In this document: piece after piece, positions 1-8,567 of the stretch
Numbering within the stretch: position 1 is the first letter of the stretch
How the letters are laid out: each line of letters starts with the position of its first letter
Notes under the pieces: generated by a model
Told to the model about the DNA's origin: nothing
What the model saw: the letters and a program-made list of their open reading frames with translations, nothing else
Database searches by the model: none
Program-made: the position numbers and the translations under genes
Assembly (NCBI GenBank): GCA_902769705.1
Contig: CACXPX010000013.1
Coordinates: 1 to 64,000 of the forward strand
Source: an uncultured Prevotellaceae bacterium
Lineage (GTDB): Bacteria > Bacteroidota > Bacteroidia > Bacteroidales > Bacteroidaceae
DNA length: 64,000 bases
Direction of reading: 5' to 3'

Positions 1-1
1 A

Positions 2-292
2 ACCGTCTACGGGAAAGCCGTCAACGCCCTCAACATCGTCGCCCTCGACATCGACATCTCCACCTATGCAGAAGGCCGTTATACCGTGACAGTGGAAAAT
101 GCTCAGGAGTCTTTCACTGGCGAATTCGAAGTGCAAACCACTGGAATCAAAGTATTGGACAAATTGACGATTTCACAATCAGACGATTTCTATGACCTCC
201 AGGGCCGCAAATTGTCAAATAGTAAATGGTCAAATGGTCAAATTAGGAAGGGCATCTACATAAAGGACGGCCGCAAGTTCGTGGTGAAGTGA
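2..292 (+). CDS. C-terminal part of a secreted protein with sorting-like tail (5' truncated by window)
   Basis: The reading frame is open from the window edge, so only the last 96 residues are visible and the catalytic or binding part lies outside. The visible part has beta-strand-like text and then a tail that reads YDLQGRKL followed by GIYIKDGRKFVVK at the stop. This Y-D-L-Q-G-R plus G-x-Y-I-x-x-G-x-K-x-V-x-K pattern is the C-terminal domain common on exported Bacteroidales proteins and related to type IX sorting domains. The codons near 215-245 are made of imperfect 7-8 bp AAATGGT-type repeats. A hairpin terminator follows 26 bp after the stop. The function cannot be assigned. Confidence 0.75.
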   Translation, partial: TVYGKAVNALNIVALDIDISTYAEGRYTVTVENAQESFTGEFEVQTTGIKVLDKLTISQSDDFYDLQGRKLSNSKWSNGQIRKGIYIKDGRKFVVK

Positions 293-317
293 AAGATTAT
301 TCCGGCTCTCACTCAAG

Positions 318-354
318 AAACGCTTCGATGCACCCATGTGTCGAAGCGTTTTTT
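318..354 (+). terminator. Rho-independent terminator
   Basis: An 11-bp perfect stem (AAACGCTTCGA at 318-328 with TCGAAGCGTTT at 341-351) closes a 12-nt loop and is followed by a T run ending at 354. It lies just after the partial secreted-protein gene and should end that transcript. Confidence 0.85.
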
Positions 355-549
355 CTGTGGATAATATACAAGTAGACCCTTTCAGGGCGTTTTGGGTCAA
401 TTGCAATATTATTGCCAATATTATTCACGATAAAAAAACGCTGAAAAAACACAACAAATTTATGTCAACTTTTCCGACCAATCTAGAAAAGAAATATGTA
501 AAGAATCTTTTCTTTCATCCTTTCTCACCGTCACTTTTAGTCGGCAGTT

Positions 550-681
550 TTGTCATTTGGGGCTTTTGAGGTTGTCATTTGTGGCCTTTGACCTTGTCAT
601 TTGCGGCATCTGAGCCGCTCAAATGCCACAAGTGAGAGGCTCAAAGCATAGCTTTGACAACCCAAAAGCATAGCTTTCACC
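550..681. repeat. 22-bp-pitch palindrome array A
   Basis: Six consecutive 22-bp units begin at 550, 572, 594, 616, 638 and 660. Units 1-3 share TTGTCATTTGnGGC at their left edge. Unit 4 is near the inverse complement of unit 3 (601-615 against 617-631, 13 of 15 bases). Units 5 and 6 carry the palindromes TCAAAGC-ATA-GCTTTGA (641-657) and AAAGC-ATA-GCTTT (665-677), whose centres are exactly 22 bp apart. A weaker unit may precede at 528-549. The function is unknown. Confidence 0.85.
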
Positions 682-703
682 GCCCGAAGAGATGTAAAGA
701 AAA

Positions 704-732
704 CGGAAGTCGTTGATTGTCAGAGACTTCCG
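704..732. repeat. Short inverted repeat
   Basis: CGGAAGTC (704-711) pairs with GACTTCCG (725-732) across a 13-nt loop. It lies just after the 22-bp array. No T run follows, so it is not an obvious terminator. Confidence 0.6.
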
Positions 733-892
733 AAAATGTCAATTTTTGGCGTTTTTTGCACCAAATCCTTTCCTAGTTCAAACAATGGCCCGTTTTTAGG
801 GGTCAAAATTCAGAATTTTCTTGACAAAACAAAGGTGATAATATCGCACGATAAGCGTTTTCATGGGAATGATACAGCAGTAGACCCAAACA

Positions 893-969
893 CCCCTGAA
901 GGGGGCAGCAGCTACCAGCCCAGGGCGAATGTGCCTTCCTGTAGTCCCCTCCTTCGGGAAGGAGGGGAC
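893..969. repeat. REP-like GC-rich hairpins
   Basis: There are two hairpins about 50 bp apart. The first is CCCC-TGAA-GGGG at 893-904. The second is a perfect 11-bp stem, GTCCCCTCCTT (944-954) with AAGGAGGGGAC (959-969), around a CGGG loop. There is no T tract on either side. They look like a dispersed extragenic palindromic element rather than a terminator. Confidence 0.7.
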
Positions 970-1119
970 CACGATTTGAGCATTTCCCTTGCAGGCCGCT
1001 CTTTATCAGAAAGGGTTAACTGCGAGATGATTGCCGTTTTCATTGTTTTCGGTGAATCCAAAAATGCTCCATTGTGTGAAAAACATCGACGAAAGGAGTC
1101 GGTTTTTGAGATTTTTTGG

Positions 1120-1127
1120 TATCTTTG
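1120..1127 (+). promoter_or_regulatory. Bacteroidales -7 promoter element
   Basis: TATCTTTG fits the TAnnTTTG -7 consensus of the Bacteroidetes primary sigma factor and stands about 73 nt before the ATG of the efflux adaptor. No TTTG box is seen 20 bp upstream, so only the -7 element is supported. Confidence 0.5.
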
Positions 1128-1199
1128 CAATGTCATTAACGTTTTTGCATCCGAGACTTTTTGAATGCTGCAAGATTTACACGAAATACATCGAATAGA

Positions 1200-2228
1200 A
1201 TGAGAAGACAAAAGACATGGTTTATGGTGGCGCTGGCCATAGGCATCTTCCTGGCGTCCTGCTCCAAAAAGGAGGTGATGAGGGCGCCCAGTGTTGTCAA
1301 CGTCAAGACAATGAGGGTGTCGCCAAGCTCTCACGTCGTAGGCAAGAGCTACATGGGCAAAATCGAAGAACAAGATGGTGCCAATGTGTCGTTTGACGTG
1401 ACCGGCAATGTGAAAAGAGTGTATGTGGAAGAAGGTCAGTTCGTGAAAAGAGGCCAAGTGCTGGCCGAGGTCGACGGGAAGAACATCCGCAGTGCTTATG
1501 AGATATCTGCCGCCTCGCTCCATCAGGCTGAAGACGCTTATCGTCGTCTCAAGGACTTATACGAAAAAGGCACGCTGCCCGAAATCAGGATGGTGGAGGC
1601 TGAGACGGCATTGGCCTCTGCCAGGGCTTCCGAGGCCATCTCGCGCAGAAGGGTGGAAGACATCGTCCTGCGGGCGCCCTTTGCCGGATATGTGGCTTCC
1701 AACTCCATACACGAAGGTGCCAGCGTGATGCCGGGTGTCTCTGGCTTCAGGCTGGTGAAGATTGACCGGGTGAAGGTGGCGATTTCGATACCGGAAAAAG
1801 AGATAGGACGTGTGCGCAATGGGCAAAAGGTGATTCTCAACGTCAACGCCCTGGGCGACAGGCGGTTTGACGGAACCGTCGTGAACCGTGGCGTCACGGC
1901 CGACGTCATCAGCCATGCCTACACCGTGAAGGCCGTGGTGGACAACCACAGCCATCAGCTGCTTCCCGGCATGGTGTGCAAGGTGCGTCTTGAAAACAAC
2001 ACCGAGGGCACCTACGCCATTGTCGTGCCGCAGCAGGCCATCCAAATCAGCGGACAGGACAAATATGTATGGCTGGCAAAAGACGGCAGGTCTTATCGCC
2101 AGAACGTGCTCACCGGCGACATCCTCAACGACGGGGTCGTCATTGAGTCGGGACTGTCGGCCGGCGACATGGTCATCATAGAAGGACAGAACAACGTGAG
2201 CGAAGGCTCGGAAATAAAGACGGAATAG
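1200..2228 (+). CDS. RND efflux periplasmic adaptor lipoprotein (HlyD/AcrA family)
   Basis: This is the membrane-fusion protein of a tripartite RND efflux pump, linking the inner-membrane permease to the outer-membrane channel. The ATG at 1200 was chosen over an in-frame TTG at 1161 because it gives a clean lipoprotein signal ending FLASC, with lipidated Cys at residue 21. The order is the usual one: a first half lipoyl-like segment (GQFVKRGQVLAEVD, about 79-92), a helical hairpin (about 93-150), the second lipoyl half (LRAPFAGYV), then beta-barrel and membrane-proximal domains up to residue 342. The stop is 2 nt from the permease start, so the genes form an operon. The substrate is not predictable. 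Confidence 0.93.
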   Translation: MRRQKTWFMVALAIGIFLASCSKKEVMRAPSVVNVKTMRVSPSSHVVGKSYMGKIEEQDGANVSFDVTGNVKRVYVEEGQFVKRGQVLAEVDGKNIRSAYEISAASLHQAEDAYRRLKDLYEKGTLPEIRMVEAETALASARASEAISRRRVEDIVLRAPFAGYVASNSIHEGASVMPGVSGFRLVKIDRVKVAISIPEKEIGRVRNGQKVILNVNALGDRRFDGTVVNRGVTADVISHAYTVKAVVDNHSHQLLPGMVCKVRLENNTEGTYAIVVPQQAIQISGQDKYVWLAKDGRSYRQNVLTGDILNDGVVIESGLSAGDMVIIEGQNNVSEGSEIKTE

Positions 2229-2230
2229 TC

Positions 2231-5200
2231 ATGGTTGACAAGAAACAAAGATCAGACCTGGTGGCGTCGGCCATGCGGCATAAGAACATCACGCTGCTTC
2301 TGGTCGTCACCATGATGGTGGCCGGCGTGTGCGCCCTCATCTGGATTCCCAAGAACGAGTTCCCCGAATTCGAGATACCCGTCGGACTGGTGGTAGGCGC
2401 CTACCCCGGAGCTTCTGTCCAGGAGGTGGAACAGCAGTTGGCCAAGCCTTTGGAAGAGTTTTTGTGGACCTTCAAGGAGATTGACAAAAAGCGCACGATG
2501 ACACACAGCTTCAACGATGGCTGTGCGGCAGTCGTCTATCTGGACCCCTCGTTGAAAGCGAAGACCGAATTCTGGAACAAGCTCAAGGAGCGTCTGCCCA
2601 TGCTGAAGCTCACGCTGCCTCCCGGCGTGCTGGGTGTAGTGGCCAACGATGACTTCGGAGAGTCGTCGACGATGCTGCTCACCCTGGAGAGCGAGACGAA
2701 GAGCTATCGCGAGATGAGCGAGTTCATCGACGGTCTGAGCGACCGGCTGAGACAGGTGCCTGGGTTGGCCAATATCATCACGATGGGTGAACAGAAAGAA
2801 CAGCTCGCCATCTATCTCGACCGCGACCGCCTGACGATGTACGGCATCAACACAGCGATGCTCATGAGCAAAATCTCCGGACTTACTGGCACGCTATATT
2901 CCGGCAGCCTGTCGGACGGCAAGCTCAGCCGTGCCATACACATCCAATCGTCGCTGAACAGCGAGAACGACCTGGCACAGACCATCATCGCTTCCGACCC
3001 TTCGGGTTCGGTGGTGAGGTTGGGGGACATCGCCACCATCAAGCGCGAATACCCCGACCCACGACAATATATCAAGAACAACGGCAAGAAGTGCATCCTG
3101 CTCTCGCTCCAGATGACGTCAGGAAAGAACATCATGGAGTTTGGCGAACGCGTCAAAGAGACGGTCGACAACTACAGCAGCACGTTGCCCAGCGATGTGA
3201 AAATCAATATCATCAGCGACCAGTGCCATGTGGTTGACCACTCCATCCGTGATTTCATGTGGGAGATGCTCATCGCCATCGCATCCGTCATCATCGTCGT
3301 GATGCTGATGCTCCCCCTGCGTGTGGCGGGTGTGGCCGTGGCCACCATCCCGATGACAGTCAGTGCCTCGCTGACGGTCTTCCTGATTCTCGGTGTGGAG
3401 ATTAACACCGTGACGCTCGCTGCGCTCATTGTGTCGTTGGGAATGATTGTCGACGACAGCGTGGTGGTGGTGGACTGCTATCTCGACAAGCTTGACGCAG
3501 GCATGAACCGATGGAAGGCAGCCGTGGAATCGTCGAGGGAATTCGTGAAAAGCATCATCACGGCCACGCTGGTGATCAGCATCACCTTCTTCCCACTGAT
3601 TTTCACCACGCAGCAGGTGATTCACGACTTCCTGCAATGGTTCCCCTATGCCATTAGCATCGTCCTCGTCATGTCGCTGCTGGTGGCCATCTTCGTTGTT
3701 CCCATTCTCCAATACCACTTCATCCACCACGGACTTCATCAGCGCGAAAAGGAAAACGAGAAGAAAGGCCGGTCGATGCTCGACATCCTCCAGAGCAGAT
3801 ATGACAAACTGATTGAGTTTTGTTTCCGCCACAAATGGGCAACGATGGGTTTCGGACTGGTGTGCATCGTCGTGGGCAGCATGCTCATGTCGCTCGTCCC
3901 CCAAAGGCTGATGCCACGTGCAGAGCGCAACCAGTTTGCCGTAGACATCTTCCTCCCCACCGGCACCGACCTGCAATACACAGCAGCCGTTGCCGACAGT
4001 CTTGCCAGCATCCTTGCGAAAGACGAGCGTGTGGAGAATCTGACCATCTTCTACGGAAGCGGCTCTCCACGCTTCCATGCCACATTCATCCCTAACCTTG
4101 GCGGCACACATTTTGCCCAGTATATCGTCAACACCCACAACGACGAAGAGACGCAAGGAATGCTCGACGACTATGCCGAGAAATATGCCAACTATTTTTC
4201 CGATGCCCGGATATTGTTCCGCCAGATAGAGTATTCTGACAAGCCCTATCCCATTGAGGTGCAGGTGGCAGGCGACAATCTCGACAGCGTGCATGTCGCC
4301 ATCGACAGCATCCGCAACCGGCTGTCACACAATCCTAAGATTGCCGTACTGAGCACCAGCTTCGGTGCCACCAACAATTGCATCGAAGTTAATATGAACC
4401 CGGAAGAAGCCTATCATTTCGGCCTAAGCAAGTCGCTGCTCTCGCTCAACTTCGCCATGCGCTATGGCGGCGGCATCCCCGTCACGTCCATCTGGGAAGG
4501 CGACAAGGAAGTGGGAGTTGTCATCAAAGACGCCAAGATAGAGAGTGAGACTATCGACGATTTCAAGAACATCCGCGTGTCAGGGTTGCTGCCCACCTTG
4601 ACAGCCACCCCCCTGGAGCAGGTGGCAGAGGTGCGCCCGGGATGGACCGACGGCTCTATCACTCACATCAGCGGCAAACGTCATGCTGCCGTTTTCGGAA
4701 TGCTGAGCCGCGGCGTGCAAGTGGGAAGCCTGACAAAAGAGGTGTATAAGGATCTGGAGACGCTGCGCCTGCCCGACGGAGTGACACTGAAGAAAGGCGG
4801 ACAGGCTGAGATGGAGGCCATGTATCGCCCGCAATTGTATCTGGGCATGGAAATAGCTGTCATCCTCATTTTCTTCATCATCGTATTCCATCTGAAGAGC
4901 ATACCGCTGACGGTTTTGATTATGTATTCTTTGGGATTCTCCACACTTGGCGGCTCTTTGGGACTCATCCTCTTCAGACAGGAATTCGGAGCCACTGGCG
5001 TGCTCGGCTTCATCTCCCTGATGGGCCTGATAACCCGATGCGGTATCATCATGATAGACTATGCAGAGGAACTGCACCAGAAGGAGGGGCTCGACATTCT
5101 GACAGCCTCGATAGAGTCGGCCAAGCGGCGCTTCCGCCCCGTGTTTCTCACTTCGATGGCCGCTTCGATGGGTGTTGTCCCGATGGTCATCAAGAACACG

Positions 5201-5338
5201 CCGCTATGGGGGCAGATGGGTGTGGTGATTTGCTTTGGAGCCTTGATTTCCATGCTGTTCATCATCACGATGATTCCTGTGGGATATTGCTTGATAAGGA
5301 CCAAGTTTAACAAAGTGAGTTATGAAGAAGAAGAATAA
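2231..5338 (+). CDS. RND efflux permease (AcrB/HAE1-like)
   Basis: This inner-membrane proton-driven exporter has 1035 aa, the normal length for the family. It shows the N-terminal transmembrane helix (about 18-35), two large periplasmic loops and a repeated block of membrane helices. TM4 carries the acidic pair in GMIVDDSVVVVD (about 406-417), which corresponds to the proton-relay Asp407/Asp408 of AcrB. In the TM10 region the relay Lys of AcrB appears as Arg (GLITRCGIIMID). It follows the adaptor by 2 nt and overlaps the TolC-like gene by 17 bp, which implies coupled translation. It is a multidrug or toxic-compound exporter by family, with substrate unknown. Confidence 0.94.
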   Translation: MVDKKQRSDLVASAMRHKNITLLLVVTMMVAGVCALIWIPKNEFPEFEIPVGLVVGAYPGASVQEVEQQLAKPLEEFLWTFKEIDKKRTMTHSFNDGCAAVVYLDPSLKAKTEFWNKLKERLPMLKLTLPPGVLGVVANDDFGESSTMLLTLESETKSYREMSEFIDGLSDRLRQVPGLANIITMGEQKEQLAIYLDRDRLTMYGINTAMLMSKISGLTGTLYSGSLSDGKLSRAIHIQSSLNSENDLAQTIIASDPSGSVVRLGDIATIKREYPDPRQYIKNNGKKCILLSLQMTSGKNIMEFGERVKETVDNYSSTLPSDVKINIISDQCHVVDHSIRDFMWEMLIAIASVIIVVMLMLPLRVAGVAVATIPMTVSASLTVFLILGVEINTVTLAALIVSLGMIVDDSVVVVDCYLDKLDAGMNRWKAAVESSREFVKSIITATLVISITFFPLIFTTQQVIHDFLQWFPYAISIVLVMSLLVAIFVVPILQYHFIHHGLHQREKENEKKGRSMLDILQSRYDKLIEFCFRHKWATMGFGLVCIVVGSMLMSLVPQRLMPRAERNQFAVDIFLPTGTDLQYTAAVADSLASILAKDERVENLTIFYGSGSPRFHATFIPNLGGTHFAQYIVNTHNDEETQGMLDDYAEKYANYFSDARILFRQIEYSDKPYPIEVQVAGDNLDSVHVAIDSIRNRLSHNPKIAVLSTSFGATNNCIEVNMNPEEAYHFGLSKSLLSLNFAMRYGGGIPVTSIWEGDKEVGVVIKDAKIESETIDDFKNIRVSGLLPTLTATPLEQVAEVRPGWTDGSITHISGKRHAAVFGMLSRGVQVGSLTKEVYKDLETLRLPDGVTLKKGGQAEMEAMYRPQLYLGMEIAVILIFFIIVFHLKSIPLTVLIMYSLGFSTLGGSLGLILFRQEFGATGVLGFISLMGLITRCGIIMIDYAEELHQKEGLDILTASIESAKRRFRPVFLTSMAASMGVVPMVIKNTPLWGQMGVVICFGALISMLFIITMIPVGYCLIRTKFNKVSYEEEE

Positions 5339-6668
5339 CAAGTTTTCCTTGCTTTTGGCTGTTGCCCTGACATGTGCTGCCGCTTCACACGCACAGACCA
5401 TCATGACGTTGAAAGAATGTGTGCAGACGGCACGCAAGAACAACATCATGGTGAAGAACAACTACAACGAACTTCAGATGGCGCGTGAGCAGCAAGAATA
5501 CGCTCGTTCGAAATATTTTCCAACGGTAGGCGCATCTGCATTCTATTTTGAAGCACTTGACGATATCATCAAATACCAGATTCTTGACCAGGAGGACGTG
5601 GACATGATTTCAGAAGGGATGGAGAATCCTTTCACAGTGGATGACTTCACGTTGAGTTTCATCAAAAGAGGCGCTTCTCTCGGAGTCACGTTCCTTCAGC
5701 CCATCTATACTGGCGGAAGGCTGACCAACTACAACAAACTTGCCGACCTGCAAGTGGACGGCCGAAAAATGATGATGGATGTGACCGACGACAAAGTAGT
5801 GATGGCCACAGAATTTCTCTATTACAAAATCGTAGAGCTGCATGAGACTGACAAGACGCTCGACGCGACGGAAAAGAGCCTTGCGCTCATCCATCAGGAT
5901 GCCGTCAACATCTATGACAACGGCATGACAAACAAGAACGACGTGCTGAGCGTGGAGTTGATGCAAGACGAGTTGTCTTCGCTCAGAATCAGGATGCAAA
6001 ACGCTTGCAAACTCATGAGGAGAGCATTGGCCAAGCACATCGGCATAGCCGACAAGGATATCGACGTCGACATGACATTCGATGCCGACATCGTTGCACC
6101 GGAGGCCTTGAAGATGAGCACCCTGACTGCACTCAACAACCGCACGGAAACCCAACTGCTCGACATCTGGGTGGAGAAATCCGTGCTTGAGCGAAAGATA
6201 GCCAAAGCCAGCATGCTGCCTATCGTGGTGGTGGGCGGAAGGGCTGGATACAGCAAGTTGCTGTCCAAGTGGAGCGGCAATGTCATTGGCTTTGTTGGCG
6301 TTCAGATTCCTATCAGTTCGTTCTGGAGCGAGAAACATGAATATAAGCGCAAGCAGATTGAGGAGCAGAAAGCCATCGACTTCCGGAATGACAATCTTGA
6401 AACAATGTCTCTGGAGATACAGGATGCCTACGACAATTTGGAAAGCACGTACCGGCAGACGCAGATAGCAGAGAAGAGTGTGGCAAGGGCGGAAGAGAAC
6501 TTGCGCATCTGCCGTGAGCACTATCGAGGCGGACTGTCCACAATGACGGTGCTGCTTGATGCCCAGCGACAACAGCAACAGGCTCTCACACAGCGCCATT
6601 CGGCCATCAGCGAGTATTTGCAGGCCAAGACGAGATACCTGATTGCTACCGGGCGGAGTACTTATTAA
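5322..6668 (+). CDS. TolC-family outer-membrane efflux channel
   Basis: This 448-aa outer-membrane factor starts inside the end of the permease gene. A signal peptide ends near ASHAQ (residue about 25). Two long helical repeats follow, starting TLKECVQTARKNN and again in the second half (ETMSLEIQDAYDNLE, ARAEENLRICREHY), as expected for the two OEP domains of a TolC protomer. The segment FLQPIYTGGRLTNYNKLAD is a typical beta-strand turn of this family. It should form the exit duct of the pump encoded just upstream. A bidirectional terminator follows 54 bp later. Confidence 0.93.
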   Translation: MKKKNNKFSLLLAVALTCAAASHAQTIMTLKECVQTARKNNIMVKNNYNELQMAREQQEYARSKYFPTVGASAFYFEALDDIIKYQILDQEDVDMISEGMENPFTVDDFTLSFIKRGASLGVTFLQPIYTGGRLTNYNKLADLQVDGRKMMMDVTDDKVVMATEFLYYKIVELHETDKTLDATEKSLALIHQDAVNIYDNGMTNKNDVLSVELMQDELSSLRIRMQNACKLMRRALAKHIGIADKDIDVDMTFDADIVAPEALKMSTLTALNNRTETQLLDIWVEKSVLERKIAKASMLPIVVVGGRAGYSKLLSKWSGNVIGFVGVQIPISSFWSEKHEYKRKQIEEQKAIDFRNDNLETMSLEIQDAYDNLESTYRQTQIAEKSVARAEENLRICREHYRGGLSTMTVLLDAQRQQQQALTQRHSAISEYLQAKTRYLIATGRSTY

Positions 6669-6721
6669 CCCTGACGGATGGCTGTGCCCCATCCACCTCA
6701 ACCATTTGATGTCTGATAACA

Positions 6722-6751
6722 AAAAAATGCAGTCTTCCGACTGCATTTTTT
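6722..6751. terminator. Bidirectional rho-independent terminator
   Basis: The stem AAAAAATGCAGTC (6722-6734) pairs with GACTGCATTTTTT (6739-6751) around a TTCC loop. It has T runs on both strands and lies between the convergent TolC-like gene and the last SusD gene, so it can serve both. Confidence 0.88.
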
Positions 6752-6781
6752 ATGTGTTTGACGGGTATGAACCCGAAGGGA

Positions 6782-8521
6782 TTACTGCAAGGGCAGATAC
6801 CAGTTGGCAGGCTCCATGAGCAAGGAGTGGAGACTGGCGTCGAGCACACCTGAGCGACGTGCAACGGGGTCGGCCAGATAGGCGGCATTGCCACGACGGA
6901 GCGCTACGCGCATGAGGTCGTAGAAACGATAGCCTTCGAACGCTCCCTCGAGCGCCATCTCGTTGACGATGAGGTCTTCTACAAGCGGTATCTGATACTG
7001 CACGGTGTCTCCACGTGTGGCGAGCTGCGACGCTGGCATGGGAAGGGCGTAGAGCTCGTTGGCCTGAGAGTCGCCTGAGCCGAGCGAGTGGATGCCGATG
7101 GTGGTCTCGCGAGTGAACACGTTCTCGTCGAAGGCCGCATAGGGAGCGACTGCGGCTTGCTCCGTAGCGTCGACATAGGCGTTGAGGTTCTCGCTGCAGA
7201 GTCCGTATTTGAGTACGGCGAAGGCCGTCTGTGGGAATCCTGCACGGTTGAGTGCCTCGGCATAGCGCAGATAGACCATCGTACGGCGATAGAGAGGCAC
7301 CACGCCCGACCAGACCTTGGAGATGGACTGCATCACACGTGAGCCGCCCTCAGAGCCATTGTCGATGAGCGAAGCTGGCGTGGGAGAGAGCGAATAGTTG
7401 GCATAGAACCGCAGGTCGCCGGCGAGGATGTCGTCGGGAAGTCCTGTCTTAGGCACATAGATGGTGTCGGTGGTTGTCGCCGTTTTGTTCTCCATGCAGT
7501 AGGTCTGTGCAGCCGAGAGGCGGTGCATGGCCGACGATGGAGTGAGCTGGTAATAGTAGTTGTTCTCGCGTGTTGACGTGAAGATGTTGGGCAGGTCGCT
7601 GACAACACCGTCGAAGATGCGCTGCTCCATAGGCACGAGGCTGACGACCTCGCGCGTGGATGTCACGCTATATCCGTTCTGCGGGCGCTGGAAATCGGTG
7701 GCGTTGGGCCACACGATGCGGCTGGTGTAGTTGAGCGAGATGGGGGTCTTCTGGTCGTTGAGATAGCTGTTGTACCAGCGAGCGGCATCCTGATAATGTC
7801 CAGCCCATAGGCAAAGGTCGCCGAGGAGCGCCTTCATAGGGATGAAGAAGGTCTGCGAGTCCCAGCTGTCGATGTTTCCGAAGCGTGGCAGCTCGGTGTC
7901 GGCGACGGGTGTGAGGTCGTCAATGAAATACTGGCAGATGGCATTGATGTCTACGCGAGGCTGGTTCATGGCGTCGCGAGCCTCTTGCTCCGTCATGACG
8001 GGGTTGAGGACGAGCGGCACTTGGCCGTAGACCTGGGCGAGCTGGAGGTAGGTCCATGCGCGGAAGGCCTTGACGGCAGCAAACTCTTGGGTGAAGAGCG
8101 TGCGTCCGCGGCGCTGGAGTGCCGTGTCGACATGTGCGAGATAATAGTTGCAGTTGTTGATGACGGCATAATAGTCGCTCACGGTGTTGTATTTGTTCTC
8201 GGCAGAGAAATTGAACGCTGCGAGGTTCTTCAGGTCGGCCGAGGCTGCATCGGTGGGCGTCATCAGGTCGCCACGCACTTCGCCAAGGATGACGGTACGG
8301 TCGGCAATGACCTGCATCTTTCCGATGATGCCGAGCACGCTATAGACAGAGTCCGTTGGATGGTTGAGGGTGTTGTCTTTCTCGAACTCCACCAATTCGG
8401 AACTTGTCTCAAGCATGCTGTCGCACGCCACGGTAAAGAATATAGAACAAACAATAAATAACCAACTTAGCGGCTTGGCGAACAAAGGAAAGAGTCCTTT
8501 GTGGTTGATTCTTTTATCCAT
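6782..8521 (-). CDS. SusD/RagB-family nutrient-binding outer-membrane lipoprotein
   Basis: This 579-aa surface glycan-binding lipoprotein partners the SusC transporter encoded 46 bp upstream. The signal peptide ends FFTVAC with the lipid-anchor Cys at residue 33. SusD hallmarks are visible: the N-terminal helical repeat region with NNCNYYLAHVD and FRAWTYLQLAQVYGQVPL, then KALLGDLCLWAGHYQDAARWYN, and late MALEGAFEGYRFYDLMRVALR, the usual E-x-x-R-F-x-D-L-x-R end signature. It is the last gene of the long leftward operon and is closed by the bidirectional terminator. The ligand is not predictable, but the locus context points to a complex glycan. Confidence 0.93.
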   Translation of the reverse strand: MDKRINHKGLFPLFAKPLSWLFIVCSIFFTVACDSMLETSSELVEFEKDNTLNHPTDSVYSVLGIIGKMQVIADRTVILGEVRGDLMTPTDAASADLKNLAAFNFSAENKYNTVSDYYAVINNCNYYLAHVDTALQRRGRTLFTQEFAAVKAFRAWTYLQLAQVYGQVPLVLNPVMTEQEARDAMNQPRVDINAICQYFIDDLTPVADTELPRFGNIDSWDSQTFFIPMKALLGDLCLWAGHYQDAARWYNSYLNDQKTPISLNYTSRIVWPNATDFQRPQNGYSVTSTREVVSLVPMEQRIFDGVVSDLPNIFTSTRENNYYYQLTPSSAMHRLSAAQTYCMENKTATTTDTIYVPKTGLPDDILAGDLRFYANYSLSPTPASLIDNGSEGGSRVMQSISKVWSGVVPLYRRTMVYLRYAEALNRAGFPQTAFAVLKYGLCSENLNAYVDATEQAAVAPYAAFDENVFTRETTIGIHSLGSGDSQANELYALPMPASQLATRGDTVQYQIPLVEDLIVNEMALEGAFEGYRFYDLMRVALRRGNAAYLADPVARRSGVLDASLHSLLMEPANWYLPLQ

Positions 8522-8567
8522 ATTTCTTATCTTTTATTTCTTGTTTTATGTTTAGGCCGAAGGCCGC

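Larger units (their letters stand above)
355..1119. other. Long non-coding stretch
   Basis: This stretch contains no convincing gene. Short open frames here have no signal peptide, no family resemblance, and run across the repeats. It contains AT-rich text with a doubled AATATTATT motif near 405-425, a 22-bp-pitch array (550-681), an inverted repeat (704-732) and REP-like hairpins (893-969). It ends at the promoter of the efflux operon. Confidence 0.7.

Noticed and set aside
550-681. CRISPR array
   Set aside because: The pitch is only 22 bp, there are no unique spacers of 30-40 bp, units are themselves imperfect palindromes, and no cas genes are in the window. The same holds for the arrays near 28.9, 44.1 and 52.5 kb.
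736-1164. 142-codon open frame on the + strand in the long intergenic region
   Set aside because: It runs across the REP-like hairpins and the -7 element of the efflux operon, has no signal peptide or family resemblance, and its composition is that of non-coding DNA.
3119-4294. 391-codon antisense frame inside the RND permease gene
   Set aside because: It is very rich in His, Asp and Arg, the usual mirror of a GC-biased gene, and the sense frame has clear family motifs over the same span.
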